Positions 7,901-16,368 of a stretch of 21,689 bases of DNA are shown in pieces. Both the position numbers and the translations under genes were made by a program. Numbering within the stretch: the stretch's first letter is position 1; each line of letters begins with the position of its first letter. The notes beneath the pieces were generated by a model. The model searched no databases. It had not been told where the DNA came from and worked only from the letters and a program-made list of their open reading frames with translations. Source of the DNA: VGPI01 sp964482845 (GTDB lineage Bacteria > Cloacimonadota > Cloacimonadia > Cloacimonadales > Cloacimonadaceae); the NCBI GenBank assembly GCA_964482845.1, contig CAYZZE010000026.1, forward strand, positions 1-21,689, read 5' to 3'.

Positions 7901-8533
7901 ATGTTAGAAGTAAGGAACTTCATCCTCCTCCCCGGCTACCAGACCAACACCTGGCTGGTTTATGACACCGAAAGCAAAACCGGCATCCTCGTCGACCCGG
8001 CAGCACCTTCCAATGATGTGCTTCATTTTATATTAGAACTTGGTCTGACCATCACCCATGTGATAAACACCCACGGCCATGCCGATCACATCGGCGGAAA
8101 CCGGTTCTTTGCCGAAAAACTGAACGCATTGACAGCGATCCACGAACAGGATGCACCAATGCTGATTGACGAATGTAGGAATCTGAGTGCTTTCGTGGAC
8201 ACTCCCATCCGCAGCAAAGAGGCCGATCTCCTCATGCAGGATGGCGATGTCCTATTATTGGGTGAATACAAATTGAACGTGATCCATACTCCTGGCCACA
8301 CTCCCGGTGGGGTCTGCCTCCATGTGGACAATCTCCTATTCACCGGCGATACGCTTTTTGAACAAAGCATCGGCAGGACAGATCTTCCCGGCGGAAACCA
8401 CGCCCAGATCGCCAATTCCATCCGTCTGCGCCTATATTGTCTTCCAAATGAAACCGTCGTTTACCCCGGACACGGTCCCAAGACCAGCATCGGTATTGAA
8501 AAGCGGATCAATCCCTTCGTTAGCGGTGAATAG
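7901..8533 (+). CDS. MBL-fold metallohydrolase, glyoxalase-II-like (YcbL type)
   Basis: A 210-residue cytoplasmic protein with all the metal ligands of the metallo-beta-lactamase fold: THGHADH (57-63), His133 in TPGHTPGG, Asp150 in FTGDTLF and His191 in YPGHGP. GRTDLPGG (158-165) is typical of the short YcbL-type glyoxalase-II-like branch. Members hydrolyse thioesters such as S-lactoylglutathione in vitro, but the short form lacks most of the C-terminal glutathione-binding domain of classical GloB, so the natural substrate is open. It starts 9 nt after the PP-loop gene with a good AAGGAAA ribosome site and ends 4 nt before guaA. The spacing implies one transcript. Confidence 0.88.
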   Translation: MLEVRNFILLPGYQTNTWLVYDTESKTGILVDPAAPSNDVLHFILELGLTITHVINTHGHADHIGGNRFFAEKLNALTAIHEQDAPMLIDECRNLSAFVDTPIRSKEADLLMQDGDVLLLGEYKLNVIHTPGHTPGGVCLHVDNLLFTGDTLFEQSIGRTDLPGGNHAQIANSIRLRLYCLPNETVVYPGHGPKTSIGIEKRINPFVSGE

Positions 8534-8537
8534 CGCC

Positions 8538-10073
8538 ATGCACAACCTGATATTGATCCTTGACTTTGGTTCCCAGTACACCCAATTGATCGCCCGGCGC
8601 ATCCGAGCCCTGAATGTATATTGCGAGATTCATCCTTTCAATATCGATGAATCCGTTATCCGTTCATTGAATCCCACCGCCATAATCCTCACCGGCAGTC
8701 CGGCCAGCATTGGCAATGATGGTGCTCCGCGCCCCGCAGATCATGTCTGGAATTCGCGTTTGCCTGTCTTGGGCATCTGTTATGGGATGCAATTGATGGC
8801 CGACCATTTTGGCGGCAGGGTTGGCAAAGCCCGGAAGAAGGAATATGGCTATGCCGAACTTCATATCCTTCATAATGCGACAATCTTTGAAGGACTGCAG
8901 CCGGTCGAACAGGTCTGGATGAGCCATGGCGATGCTTTGGAGATCCTACCGCCCGATTTCCATGCCCTTGCTCACACTGATAATTCCGTCTATGCAGCAA
9001 TAGAACACTTCTCCCAACCTTATTTCGGTATCCAGTTCCATCCCGAGGTTGTCAATACCCCTTCCGGCGTGGACATTCTGTCCAACTTCGTGGTCAGGAT
9101 CGCCGGCTGCATACCGGATTGGACTCCCGCTGCATTCATCGAGGAAAGCATCTGCCGGATTCGCGGACAAGTGGGCAATGCCCAGGTGATCCTTGGCTTA
9201 TCCGGAGGCGTGGATTCTTCAGTGGCGGCGGCATTGATCTATCGTGCCATTGGTCCAAAACTCATCCCGATCTTTGTCGATAACGGTGTTATGCGCAAGG
9301 ATGAAGCACAGAAGGTAAAGCAGATGTTCGCCTCCCTGCCGGGATTCACCATCGACGTCGAGGATGCCTCCGGCCTATTCCTGGAACGGCTGAAAGGCGT
9401 GGAAAATCCAGAGCATAAACGTAAGATCATCGGTCACACCTTCATTGAGGTCTTTGAGCGGGTGGCAGCCAAATTCACCGATGCCACATTTCTGGCACAG
9501 GGAACGCTATATCCCGATGTGATCGAAAGCGTCTCCTTCAAAGGTCCATCCGCCACGATCAAGTCACATCACAACGTCGGCGGGTTACCGGGAGAGATGC
9601 ATTTAAAACTGGTCGAACCACTGCGAGAACTCTTTAAGGATGAGGTACGTGCCGTGGGCAGGGAACTCGGCTTACCGGAAGAACTGGTAAACCGCCATCC
9701 CTTTCCGGGACCGGGACTGGCTGTCCGGATCATCGGCGAAGTCACTCCCCACAGAGTGGCATTACTTCAGCAGATCGATGATATTTTCATCAGCGAATTG
9801 CACCACCGCAATCTATACCATTCCACCTGGCAGGCATTTGCCGTTCTTCTACCCATCCACAGCGTAGGCGTAATGGGCGACGAAAGAACATACGATCAGG
9901 TATGTGCCCTGCGTGCAGTGAACAGCACCGATGGCATGACCGCGGACTGGACATGCTTACCCCATGATTTTCTCAAGCGCGTCTCAAATCGTATCATCAA
10001 TGAAGTAAGCGGCATAAACAGAGTGGTTTACGATATCAGTTCCAAGCCCCCCGCCACGATCGAATGGGAATGA
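8538..10073 (+). CDS. guaA: GMP synthase (glutamine-hydrolysing)
   Basis: A 511-residue enzyme that converts XMP to GMP with ATP and glutamine, the last step of guanine nucleotide synthesis. The class I glutamine amidotransferase domain has its nucleophile in GICYG (Cys81), with His168 and Glu170 in FGIQFHPE. The ATP pyrophosphatase domain has SGGVDSS at 222-228. The C-terminal dimerisation domain ends in the family-typical KPPATIEWE. Length is normal. The frame is open upstream to 8307, but that part overlaps the MBL gene and matches nothing; the ATG at 8538 gives the standard N-terminus MHNLILILDFGSQYTQ. It begins 4 nt after the MBL stop with only a weak Shine-Dalgarno sequence, suggesting translational coupling. 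Confidence 0.97.
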   Translation: MHNLILILDFGSQYTQLIARRIRALNVYCEIHPFNIDESVIRSLNPTAIILTGSPASIGNDGAPRPADHVWNSRLPVLGICYGMQLMADHFGGRVGKARKKEYGYAELHILHNATIFEGLQPVEQVWMSHGDALEILPPDFHALAHTDNSVYAAIEHFSQPYFGIQFHPEVVNTPSGVDILSNFVVRIAGCIPDWTPAAFIEESICRIRGQVGNAQVILGLSGGVDSSVAAALIYRAIGPKLIPIFVDNGVMRKDEAQKVKQMFASLPGFTIDVEDASGLFLERLKGVENPEHKRKIIGHTFIEVFERVAAKFTDATFLAQGTLYPDVIESVSFKGPSATIKSHHNVGGLPGEMHLKLVEPLRELFKDEVRAVGRELGLPEELVNRHPFPGPGLAVRIIGEVTPHRVALLQQIDDIFISELHHRNLYHSTWQAFAVLLPIHSVGVMGDERTYDQVCALRAVNSTDGMTADWTCLPHDFLKRVSNRIINEVSGINRVVYDISSKPPATIEWE

Positions 10074-10142
10074 GCGTTAATCCCGCAGTGTGGACAAGCA
10101 GCTCAAAACAATTGCTTACCACTCCATCTGCCCTGGTCAGCG

Positions 10143-12254
10143 TTATTCCGAAAATCCCCTGATACGTTTGAGAATGTTGCTTTGGATGCTGGGCGGAGTG
10201 GTCTCGTATTTTTTGAATTCCAGTGTGTAAATTGCCCGTCCCTGGCTCAGGGAGCGGATGCGTGTGGCATAGCCGAACAACTCGCTGAGAGGCACGTCTG
10301 CCACGACCTCCTGCAGGTATTCCGTATGCCGTCGCAGGATATCGATCTTGCCGCGTTTGGCGTTGATATCGGAGATGATATCGCCGACAAAATCATCAGG
10401 ACAGAGGACGCTGAGCAGCATGATCGGTTCCATAATGACCGGTTCTGCGGCTCGCAAGGACTTGCTTACCGCCATGGATGTAGCGATCCGGAAGGCGGTC
10501 TCATTCGAGTCCACGGGATTAAAGGAACCTCCGGTGAGTTTGATGCCCACTCTTTCGCAAGCACCATTGATCAGAGGACCGTCATTCAAAGCATTCAATG
10601 CCGCTTCCTCTATCGCCTTCCACCACATCTGGGGTATCATATCAGGCGTTACCCGGTTGACAAACAGATTCTTCTCCCCCTCCGGAACTTGATCCGGTGT
10701 CAAGGGATAGACCAGGATTTTGACTTGGGCAAAATTGCCTTTGCCGCTTACATCCCGCTGGAAGATCTCGTCCATCTCCACCATCTTCGTGATGGTCTCC
10801 TTGTAAGACACCTGCGGATTGCCGACATTGGCATTGACGTTAAACTCCCGTCTCAGACGGTCAACGATGATATCCAGATGCAATTCGCCCATACCAGAGA
10901 TCAAAAGTTGACCCGTTTCTTTGTCCGAATGAACATGAAAGGTCGGGTCTTCGTCTTCGAGGCGCGCCAGAGCATCATTCAACAAATCCTGATCGGCTTT
11001 CGTCTTGGGTTCAATGGCGATGGAGATCACGGAATCGGGAAAATGCATCTTGGACAGCAGTACATCGATGTTGCCATCCGTGATCGTATCGCCCGTGCTC
11101 AAAAACTTGGGACCCACCAGCACGCCGATATCTCCGGCTTTCAGTGTATCCAGGTCGTTCTTGCGGTTTGACATCATTTGCAGAATGCGGGTGATCCGTT
11201 CACGCTTGCCATTTGTCCGGTTGATAAAACTGTCCCCTTTTCGGATGCTACCGGAATACACCCGGATATAGATCAATTTCCCCAGATGCTTGTCGGTCTG
11301 CACTTTGAAGGCAAGCGCAACAAATGGCTCATCGATTTCGTTACGGATCTCCAGGGATTGATGATCGACCGGTTCAAATGCCTGAGTGGTTGGAATATCC
11401 ACCGGCGAAGGTAAAAAATCGCAAATGCCGTCCAAAAGCAACTGCACTCCCCGGTTCTTGAGCGAACTGCCGCAGAGGATGGGAACGATCCGGTTTGCCA
11501 GGGTCCCCTTACGCAAGGCCGATTTGAGCAGGGCAGGACCTACCTCGATGCTGTCCAGAAAGCGCATCAGGAGGTCATCATCATATTCCGATGCCGCTTC
11601 CAACAATTGCTCCCGCGCCGCATCGACCGCATCCATCATTGTTTCCGGGATCGGGGAATTATCCGCTTTCAACCCCTTGGTCAAAGGATCAAAATACCAG
11701 GCGGACATTGTGATCAGATCAACGACCCCCTCAAAACCATCCTCTCTGCCGATGGGGATGTTGATCGGCACCGCCTTCGTCGCAAACCGTTCATTGATCA
11801 TCTGAACCACCCGCTCAAAATCCGCGCCGCTCCGGTCCATTTTATTGATATATGCCAATCTGGGAATGTGATAACGGTCGGCTTGATGCCAAACTGTCTC
11901 CGATTGCGGCTCCACTCCGCCCACCGCACAAAATACTCCCACCGCCCCATCAAGGATGCGCAGGGAGCGTTCCACCTCCGCCGTAAAATCCACATGCCCA
12001 GGTGTGTCTATGATATTGATCTGATTGTCTTTCCACAAACAACTTACGGTGGCGGACGTGATGGTTATCCCACGTTCGCGTTCCTGATCCATCCAATCCG
12101 TAAATGTATTACCATCATGGACTTCGCCCATCTTGTGCAAAAACCCGGTGTAAAACAGTATCCGTTCGGTCGTGGTTGTCTTACCGGCATCAATGTGCGC
12201 AATGATGCCGATATTCCGTATTCTCGCCGGGTCATTTTCGTTGCCGCTTTTCAT
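10143..12254 (-). CDS. fusA: Translation elongation factor G
   Basis: A 703-residue GTPase that drives ribosomal translocation (and recycling with RRF). G1 is AHIDAGKTT at 19-27, G3 DTPGH at 83-87, and G4 NKMD at 137-140. The switch I region carries DQERERGITIT. Domains II-V follow with no gaps. The start is set at 12254 because homologues begin just before RIRNIGIIAHIDAGKT and AGGAAA lies ahead of this ATG; the open frame extends to 12344 with unrelated residues. It is not next to rpsL, rpsG or tuf, so it may be a stand-alone or second EF-G gene; paralogue type was not decided. It converges with guaA across about 70 bp in which I see no convincing terminator. No clear promoter was found in 12255-12362. 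Confidence 0.95.
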   Translation of the reverse strand: MKSGNENDPARIRNIGIIAHIDAGKTTTTERILFYTGFLHKMGEVHDGNTFTDWMDQERERGITITSATVSCLWKDNQINIIDTPGHVDFTAEVERSLRILDGAVGVFCAVGGVEPQSETVWHQADRYHIPRLAYINKMDRSGADFERVVQMINERFATKAVPINIPIGREDGFEGVVDLITMSAWYFDPLTKGLKADNSPIPETMMDAVDAAREQLLEAASEYDDDLLMRFLDSIEVGPALLKSALRKGTLANRIVPILCGSSLKNRGVQLLLDGICDFLPSPVDIPTTQAFEPVDHQSLEIRNEIDEPFVALAFKVQTDKHLGKLIYIRVYSGSIRKGDSFINRTNGKRERITRILQMMSNRKNDLDTLKAGDIGVLVGPKFLSTGDTITDGNIDVLLSKMHFPDSVISIAIEPKTKADQDLLNDALARLEDEDPTFHVHSDKETGQLLISGMGELHLDIIVDRLRREFNVNANVGNPQVSYKETITKMVEMDEIFQRDVSGKGNFAQVKILVYPLTPDQVPEGEKNLFVNRVTPDMIPQMWWKAIEEAALNALNDGPLINGACERVGIKLTGGSFNPVDSNETAFRIATSMAVSKSLRAAEPVIMEPIMLLSVLCPDDFVGDIISDINAKRGKIDILRRHTEYLQEVVADVPLSELFGYATRIRSLSQGRAIYTLEFKKYETTPPSIQSNILKRIRGFSE

Positions 12255-12362
12255 CGTTTTTCCTGTCTTTCTTGGTATCAAATCATAATCGTGAGACCAA
12301 AAAAGCGAATGTGGGAAAACTGTCCACAAAAAACGCCCTTCCATCGATCCAACCCTTTTCTC

Positions 12363-12437
12363 CCCTGCTTCATAACCTTAGTATAACCTTACGGTCGTAA
12401 GGTTATACTAAGGTTATACTAAGGTTATCAAGCAAGG
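12363..12437. repeat. Palindromic intergenic repeat, copy 2
   Basis: Same element as at 516-594: left arm CCCTGCTT, right arm AAGCAAGG (one mismatch in the outer arm), and an identical 57-bp interior with two units on the left and three on the right. C is at both arm junctions (12371, 12429). It sits about 108 bp upstream of the fusA start codon and 240 bp upstream of the DUF2089 gene, between divergent genes. Confidence 0.95.
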
Positions 12438-12622
12438 AGGATGTTTGTAAGTCAACTCTCTGAATTATTCAACGGCTTTTATGCTATGATTCCCAAGTGT
12501 TTGACCTCTATCTTTGATGAAGCGATAAGGCATGTGCTTGCCGACATGCGAATGATGGAGGATCAGAAGTCCAAGCGAAATAGCATATTACGAATTTGCC
12601 ATCAATTATATTGATATTATGC
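12438..12622. other. Intergenic DNA between repeat copy 2 and the DUF2089 promoter
   Basis: No coding region or RNA gene is recognised. The only structure seen is a small perfect dyad, ATCAAT-TAT-ATTGAT (12601-12615), just upstream of the -35 box of the next gene. It could be a second regulator site but is short and A/T-rich. Confidence 0.5.
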
Positions 12623-12671
12623 TTGACATATACTAAGGATTATTTAGCATAACCTCAAAATATTTGAGGTT
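12623..12671 (+). promoter_or_regulatory. Promoter with downstream dyad operator for the DUF2089-DUF4097 unit
   Basis: TTGACA (12623-12628) and TAGCAT (12645-12650) are 16 bp apart. Immediately after the -10 lies a perfect 9-bp inverted repeat, AACCTCAAA-ATA-TTTGAGGTT (12651-12671), ending 5 nt before the ATG. It covers the expected transcription start, the classic place for a repressor operator, and leaves almost no Shine-Dalgarno sequence, so the mRNA leader would be very short or leaderless. Confidence 0.6.
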
Positions 12672-12676
12672 CGCTT

Positions 12677-13042
12677 ATGAGTAAGACGATGAGTAACTGC
12701 CCCGTTTGTCACAATCCGCTGCTGATCACTCAGTATCAATGCCGCGCCTGTCAGATCACATATTCGGGTGAATTCGACCAGCCCTGGCTGGAAAGTCTGA
12801 GCAAAGAACAATCGGATTTTGTCCGGTTGTTCATCATAGTTCAGGGTAATATCAAAGAAATGGAAAAACGGCTGAATATATCATATCCCACCGTTAAGAA
12901 CAGATTGTTGGAGATTATACGGCGCATTGCGGCAAGTGAGCCGACGGAAACGGATTATTCCGATATCTTTAATGATTTGGAACAGAGCTTCGTCAATGTC
13001 AGCGAAGCGATCGAAATGATCAATCAAAGGAGGAAAAAATGA
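12677..13042 (+). CDS. DUF2089-family zinc-ribbon/helix-turn-helix protein
   Basis: A 121-residue protein with a zinc ribbon at the N-terminus (CPVC at 8-11 and CRAC at 22-25). A segment with the DUF2089 pattern follows: EQSDFVRLFI, then GNIKEMEKRLNISYPTVKNR at about 58-77, a helix-turn-helix like sigma region 4. The family is widespread and uncharacterised; the HTH suggests DNA binding. It overlaps the next gene by ATGA, so both are made together. A perfect dyad just before its start suggests autoregulation. A second in-frame ATG four codons in would also be acceptable. No enzymatic role is expected. Confidence 0.85.
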   Translation: MSKTMSNCPVCHNPLLITQYQCRACQITYSGEFDQPWLESLSKEQSDFVRLFIIVQGNIKEMEKRLNISYPTVKNRLLEIIRRIAASEPTETDYSDIFNDLEQSFVNVSEAIEMINQRRKK

Positions 13043-14460
13043 ACGAACTACGTTTTGAGAATGAAATGGGTGCCACAGGTATCCGTAGCATCAAGATCGA
13101 GAACGGCATGGCAATGCTCAATATCGAACAAGGTGATCAGGAAAAGATCACCGTCAAAGCTCGTTTAAATACACGGGGTAGCGTTCCGGCGGATCTTTTG
13201 GAAGATATGATCCATATCAAGACCGATGGCGATGAAGTCAAAATCGTATTGGACGAGTATTTTTCGCCGGATTCGCGCTTCCGCAGGCGAGAATTTGAAT
13301 GCCGGATCAGCATCCCAGCAAATCTCAAACTTGAAGTCGAGAACACGAATTACAAGTTGATCGTTGAAGGTGTATCGGCATTGATGAGACTGGTCAATGA
13401 GAATGGCAAGATCATAGTCAGGAATTGCTCCGGTGCATTTGACATCGAAAATGAAAACGGCGCCATTCATCTTGATAACTGTACCGGCGACGTCAGCATC
13501 GATCAGGAGAATGGTCCCATTGCCGGAGTAAATCTCAGGGGAGAGAAACTCAAAATCGAAACCGAAAATGGAGCGGTCAAAATTCGAGAAGCCCAGTTCA
13601 GCGATGTCTCGATCGAGAGCGAGAATGGTAACGTATTCTTTGAGACACTATCCATTGAAGAAGGACTAATCAAGCTTACCAACGAGAATGGCGTGATCGT
13701 GTTCCAGTTACCAGCGTCATTGGAGATTGACCTCAGCGCAGAAACTGAACTCGGTGTGATCAGCTACGGATCGGATCTCGAACGGGAGGAGGATGGTACT
13801 TACCGCCTCAAACGCGGGGAAGGAAAGGTCAGGGTTATTCTCCGGACCGAGAATGGTCCGATCAAGATCCGTCACAGCGGTCAGTATATCAATCTCAATC
13901 TTGATGACCTCATAGAAAAGCTGGATCGTCTCAAAAAAAACATCGCCAAATCCAAAACGCTGGCGGACAAGCAACAGAGCGCTAAGATCATCAAGTTCAT
14001 CATCGAATATCTGAATATGCTGATCAAAGGCGCACAGGACAAGGAAATGGCAGAAAAGCTCAACGGCGCCATCGCAAAGATGCATAAGGCACTGGACGAG
14101 ATCAAATTCGATGACGCAAAGGATCAGATCATTGAGAATATCGAAAACGCCGCCAATGACATCTTTGCCTTTGTCCGGGAAATGGCTGAAAAGGTCAGAG
14201 AACGCGTGGAGAAAGAATACGATGGCTGTGGTTATGGTAGTCGTATGCATCGGCATATGCACAAGATGTTAAACAAAGATCACTTCAAACAGATGTTCGA
14301 TCCGCTGCGCAAGATGAAGGGTTTTCGCTTTGATCTGAGCGATAAGGAACACGATCAGGTGAGCGAACGCAGCCGCTTGAAGATCCTCGAGATGCTGGAA
14401 GCAGGAAAGATTACCGCGGAGGAAGCGGAACAATTGCTCAAAGCGATCGGCAAGGAATAG
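13039..14460 (+). CDS. DUF4097-like beta-solenoid protein with coiled-coil and SHOCT-like C-terminus
   Basis: A 473-residue protein without signal peptide or membrane segment. Residues about 1-280 are beta-rich with a recurring ENG turn (121-123, 139-141, 157-159, 176-178, 195-197, 216-218, and again 271-273), spaced 18-21 residues over the main run, as in DUF4097 beta-solenoid domains. Residues about 285-395 are charged and helical, probably coiled coil. A Met/His-rich patch (MHRHMHKM, 403-410) follows. Residues 443-473 (LKILEMLEAGKITAEEAEQLL) form a short SHOCT-like helical hairpin. DUF4097 proteins are called putative adhesins, but lack of an export signal suggests a cytoplasmic sensor or scaffold. 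The start is firm: GGAGG lies 7 nt upstream and ATGA overlaps the DUF2089 stop. Confidence 0.8.
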   Translation: MNELRFENEMGATGIRSIKIENGMAMLNIEQGDQEKITVKARLNTRGSVPADLLEDMIHIKTDGDEVKIVLDEYFSPDSRFRRREFECRISIPANLKLEVENTNYKLIVEGVSALMRLVNENGKIIVRNCSGAFDIENENGAIHLDNCTGDVSIDQENGPIAGVNLRGEKLKIETENGAVKIREAQFSDVSIESENGNVFFETLSIEEGLIKLTNENGVIVFQLPASLEIDLSAETELGVISYGSDLEREEDGTYRLKRGEGKVRVILRTENGPIKIRHSGQYINLNLDDLIEKLDRLKKNIAKSKTLADKQQSAKIIKFIIEYLNMLIKGAQDKEMAEKLNGAIAKMHKALDEIKFDDAKDQIIENIENAANDIFAFVREMAEKVRERVEKEYDGCGYGSRMHRHMHKMLNKDHFKQMFDPLRKMKGFRFDLSDKEHDQVSERSRLKILEMLEAGKITAEEAEQLLKAIGKE

Positions 14461-14463
14461 TGC

Positions 14464-14495
14464 TTGACAGATAAATGGTGCTCAAATTTTTGAGC
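14464..14495 (+). promoter_or_regulatory. Putative tRNA-Pro promoter with shared stable-RNA motif
   Basis: TTGACA (14464-14469) is followed after 7 nt by GGTGCTCAAA (14477-14486), the same block and spacing as upstream of 16S. TTGACA begins 42 nt before the tRNA, which puts the expected start about 5 nt ahead of it. GCTCAAA-TT-TTTGAGC (14480-14495) is also a perfect dyad, unlike at the rRNA site. No canonical -10 is present. Confidence 0.5.
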
Positions 14496-14505
14496 GAACA
14501 CGGGT

Positions 14506-14583
14506 CGGGATGTAGCGCAACCCGGTCAGCGCGCTCGGTTCGGGACCGAGAGGTTGCTGGTTCAAATCCAGTCATCCCGACCA
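14506..14583 (+). tRNA. tRNA-Pro, anticodon CGG
   Basis: The acceptor CGGGATG/CATCCCG begins with the C1-G72 pair typical of proline tRNAs. The anticodon stem is CTCGG/CCGAG with loop TTCGGGA (anticodon CGG at 14541-14543, reading CCG). The T arm CTGG TTCAAAT CCAG is clear, the discriminator is A and CCA (14581-14583) is encoded. The gene lies 21 nt before the ABC transporter start codon. Confidence 0.97.
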
Positions 14584-14604
14584 TTTTAATCTCCGGATAA
14601 AGTC

Positions 14605-16368
14605 ATGCCAGAAGTAAAGCGTAAGTTCACTTATTACCTCAAACAACTTATTCCTTATATCCTCAGGGATAAGTGGCTGTTTCTCTTTGGCATTTTTGCT
14701 ATGTTGGTCACCTCCTCCCTCCGTCTGATCGATCCCCTGTTGATCGCCCATATCATCGATAAGAGCGTGCCATCGGCTAACATTGTCGAAATGATCCGGT
14801 ATGGCATATATTTTGTCGTGGTCATCGCCATCACCGGAGTATTGAATTACCTGCAGGTCGTTCTTTTATCCAAACTGGGCATCAAGATCATCACCCGATT
14901 CAAATTCGATATCTTCCGCCACCTACTGAAACTGCCGGTGGCATGGTTCAATGGACAACCGGTGGGTGAACTGATCGCCCGCGTCGAAAGCGACAGTGAA
15001 CGCGTCCGCGGTTTATTCTCGCATCTCTCCATCACGATCATCGGCAATCTCGTCTTTTTCGCAGGCGTTGTCACAATCCTCCTGATCAGAGAGAGCACCG
15101 TCACGGTCTATCTCGTTCCGATCATAGTGGTTGTGGTGATCGCTTATTACTATCTCATCCGTTATATTTCAAAGTTTTACCGCAAGATCCGGGAGATGAA
15201 TGCCGATATCACTGCCAAGATAACTGATTACGTGCAGGGCATGCCAGTGATCCAAACGCTGAACCGGCAGGAAAATATCGTTGAACGTCTGCGCGAATCC
15301 TCTGAAAAGAAAAAGAGATTTGAGATCAGGACCTCATTCATTGAATACAGTTCTTCCAGTTCCTTCCTTTTTGTTTTCAATGTTGGAGTGGTAGCGTTGA
15401 TCATTGTGGTCACCTCACCCAAGATAATCGGCGGATTGGTCAGCATCGGCACTCTCTTTGTCTTCATCCAGTATATCTCACGCGTGATCTGGCCTCTGCT
15501 TCAGATCTCGGAGAACGTGATGCAGATGCAACGTGCCTTTGCATCATTGGCGCGGATACTGGAGCTAACGGAAAACAAGACCGAGGATGAACTGTATCTG
15601 GGGCGTGCTCTCCCCTATTTTGAGGAAAACATCGTCTTTGACCACGTATGGTTTGCCTACAAGGATGAGGAATGGGTGCTCAAAGACATAAGTTTTACCA
15701 TTCCCAAAGGCAAAAGGATCGCTTTGGTCGGTGCTTCCGGTAGTGGCAAGACGACCACGATCAGTTTGCTCTGCGCCTTTTACCCCGTAACCAGGGGCAG
15801 GATCCTGGTTGACGGTATTCCTCTGACCGAGATCAATCTGCGTCTGTGGCGTGAAAAGATCGGATTGATCCTGCAGGATATTTTCCTCTTCCCCGGCAAT
15901 ATCACCGAGAATATCCGTGTCTATAACGACGAGATCTCCGTCGATAAGGTGCGTCAGGCGGTGGGGATGGTGCGGCTGGATGAATTTATCGTCAAACAAG
16001 AACTCGGATTGGAGACCGAACTGGCGGAGCGGGGACAAAACATCTCTCAGGGCGAGAAGCAATTGATCAGTTTTGCCCGTGCGTTGGCTTTTGAACCGGA
16101 AGTCATCATCATGGACGAAGCCACCGCATCCATTGATCCTCAGACCGAAGCCAAGATCCAACGCTCCCTGAATGAAGTGCTCTCCGGCAAGACCGCCGTC
16201 ATCGTTGCCCACCGGCTTACTTCCGTGATCGATGCAGATCAGATACTGCTCTTTCGCGATGGTGAGATCATTGACCGCGGAACCCATTGTAAACTTCTGG
16301 GCAGATCCGCTGAATACAAACGCTTTGTGGAACTGCAGTTGATGCCTGCGGAGAATGCTGATGAATAA
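14605..16368 (+). CDS. ABC exporter half-transporter, subunit 1 (degenerate signature motif)
   Basis: A 587-residue type IV ABC exporter: six transmembrane helices in about residues 20-310, then a nucleotide-binding domain. Walker A is GASGSGKTT (376-384), Q-loop Gln424, Walker B VIIMDE (500-505) with catalytic Glu505, and H-loop His536. The ABC signature is ISQGE (480-484) instead of LSGGQ. That change, with a normal Walker B, is the pattern of one half of heterodimeric exporters such as LmrCD and TM287/288, and the complementary half is encoded next. Such pumps export drugs or lipids across the inner membrane; the substrate cannot be read here. It follows tRNA-Pro by 21 nt, so it may share that transcript. 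Confidence 0.93.
   Translation: MPEVKRKFTYYLKQLIPYILRDKWLFLFGIFAMLVTSSLRLIDPLLIAHIIDKSVPSANIVEMIRYGIYFVVVIAITGVLNYLQVVLLSKLGIKIITRFKFDIFRHLLKLPVAWFNGQPVGELIARVESDSERVRGLFSHLSITIIGNLVFFAGVVTILLIRESTVTVYLVPIIVVVVIAYYYLIRYISKFYRKIREMNADITAKITDYVQGMPVIQTLNRQENIVERLRESSEKKKRFEIRTSFIEYSSSSSFLFVFNVGVVALIIVVTSPKIIGGLVSIGTLFVFIQYISRVIWPLLQISENVMQMQRAFASLARILELTENKTEDELYLGRALPYFEENIVFDHVWFAYKDEEWVLKDISFTIPKGKRIALVGASGSGKTTTISLLCAFYPVTRGRILVDGIPLTEINLRLWREKIGLILQDIFLFPGNITENIRVYNDEISVDKVRQAVGMVRLDEFIVKQELGLETELAERGQNISQGEKQLISFARALAFEPEVIIMDEATASIDPQTEAKIQRSLNEVLSGKTAVIVAHRLTSVIDADQILLFRDGEIIDRGTHCKLLGRSAEYKRFVELQLMPAENADE

Noticed and set aside
8307..8537. N-terminal extension of GMP synthase to 8307
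   Set aside because: It overlaps the MBL-fold gene almost fully, has no guaA-like residues, and the ATG at 8538 gives the standard family N-terminus.
12255..12344. Upstream start for EF-G at 12344
   Set aside because: The extra 30 residues match no EF-G, while the ATG at 12254 has an AGGAAA site and gives normal length.
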